DNA of 64,000 bases from PALSA-894 sp034669145. GTDB taxonomy: Bacteria > Pseudomonadota > Alphaproteobacteria > Rhizobiales > Xanthobacteraceae. Positions 63,568 to 64,000 of this stretch are shown here, piece by piece. The notes below the pieces were generated by a model. The model searched no databases and was not told the origin of the DNA. It saw only the letters and a program-made list of their open reading frames with translations. Position 1 is the first letter of the stretch. Every line of letters begins with the position of its first letter. Location: assembly GCA_034669145.1 (NCBI GenBank), contig JAXDNY010000182.1, positions 1 through 64,000 of the forward strand. Direction: 5' to 3'. Position numbers and translations under genes: made by a program.

Positions 63568-64000
63568 TTACACTTCGTCGCGCAGCTTGCCGCCTTCGAT
63601 CGCGCCGAGCGCGCCGGCAAAGGCGCCGGCAAGCAATGCGGCCGCGAACCAGAACGCCATTTTCGCAGCGGCCTTGCGGGCTTCGTCGGCCGCGACCTTC
63701 GCCTGCGTGATGGTGTCATTGACGCGCCGCTCGGCTTCGGCCTGCGGCAGTCCGGTGCGCGCGGATACGAGCTGCGCGAGCCGCGTGCGATCCGCCGTCG
63801 TGAGTTCGGCTCCGAATCCGCGCGCAAGAATGCGGGACGCTTCCCCGCTGGCAGCCTGCGCTGCCGGCTGATCGGCCGCGCTCACCGGGCGGTCGCTGCG
63901 GAACAGCGTGTCCGTCAGGTAGGCGGTGCGGTCGGTGAGTGCCGGATTTGCGGCTGCGCCCTGCGCCACGCTCGCAACATTGCTGGCAACTAGGCCGGCA
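63568..64000 (-). CDS. Membrane protein, C-terminal part only
   Basis: The frame is open to the window edge; the last 144 codons are present. A GTG at 63969 is a possible internal start, but codons before it remain in frame, so the gene continues beyond the window. Visible: a region with RTAYLTDTLFRSD and ASRILARGFGAELTTADRTR, a helical stretch NDTITQAKVAADEARKAAAK and one C-terminal span, MAFWFAAALLAGAFAGALGA. Resembles uncharacterised rhizobial membrane proteins. It has its own terminator. Confidence 0.7.
   Translation of the reverse strand, partial: AGLVASNVASVAQGAAANPALTDRTAYLTDTLFRSDRPVSAADQPAAQAASGEASRILARGFGAELTTADRTRLAQLVSARTGLPQAEAERRVNDTITQAKVAADEARKAAAKMAFWFAAALLAGAFAGALGAIEGGKLRDEV

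Overview
The window is high-GC DNA from an alphaproteobacterium, most probably a soil member of the Hyphomicrobiales (Bradyrhizobium / Rhodopseudomonas / Pseudolabrys-like). The evidence is the large set of Bug/TctC-type periplasmic binding proteins, Tat-exported oxidases, the CCTCATGGTGAGGAGC-type intergenic palindromes, EcfG-type promoter sequences (GGAAC-N16-CGTT) and a UvrB with a long N-terminal extension. No rRNA, tRNA, CRISPR array, transposase, integrase or phage structural gene was recognised.

Layout. 0-3.6 kb: 5'-truncated GT87 membrane glycosyltransferase, PhyH-type dioxygenase, GST and GNAT. 4-7.7 kb: copper cluster (Tat-exported multicopper oxidase, small secreted protein, SCO1-cytochrome c fusion). 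7.8-9.9 kb: two Bug proteins. 10-15.2 kb: PQQ-type sugar dehydrogenase, ABC exporter, Tat-exported metallo-beta-lactamase-fold protein and a second SCO1. 15.2-17.9 kb: DUF1501/DUF1800 pair on the minus strand. 18-24.4 kb: methyltransferase, two hydrolases with cysteine nucleophiles, a Bug protein, secreted proteins and a DUF4344 metallopeptidase. 24.5-30.4 kb: patchwork accessory region with two decayed copies of an acetamidase 3' end, LysR plus Bug, an epimerase-like reductase, an AT-richer two-gene unit and the intact acetamidase.

30.5-41.2 kb: secreted proteins, metallo-beta-lactamase, GST, a five-PAS GGDEF-EAL protein, cupin/RraA pair, a Bug protein and three tandem paralogous membrane-anchored proteins of unknown function. 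41.2-45.2 kb: complete iron-type ABC importer. 45.2-45.9 kb: HigBA-type toxin-antitoxin pair. 45.9-48.8 kb: three Bug proteins. 49-52 kb: uvrB, carrying two in-frame palindromic repeat insertions. 52-56.4 kb: VOC protein, small membrane protein, frameshifted SEC-C gene, MFS transporter, a second DUF4344 protein and a small secreted protein. 56.7-58.3 kb: HigA-like regulator and a BglII/BstYI-type restriction-modification pair. 58.6-64 kb: a run of stem-loops, small secreted or membrane proteins (three genes behind EcfG-like promoters), a family-3 binding protein, a lipoprotein and a TauD-like dioxygenase.

Overall the genes describe a scavenging lifestyle: many orphan solute receptors, Fe(II)/2-oxoglutarate oxygenases, amidase and hydrolases, copper-handling redox proteins and stress-inducible small envelope proteins. 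The most unusual observations are two DUF4344 metallopeptidases whose halves occur in opposite order, the three-paralogue operon, palindromic repeats translated within UvrB and the glycosyltransferase, and the repeated acetamidase 3' ends flanking accessory genes.
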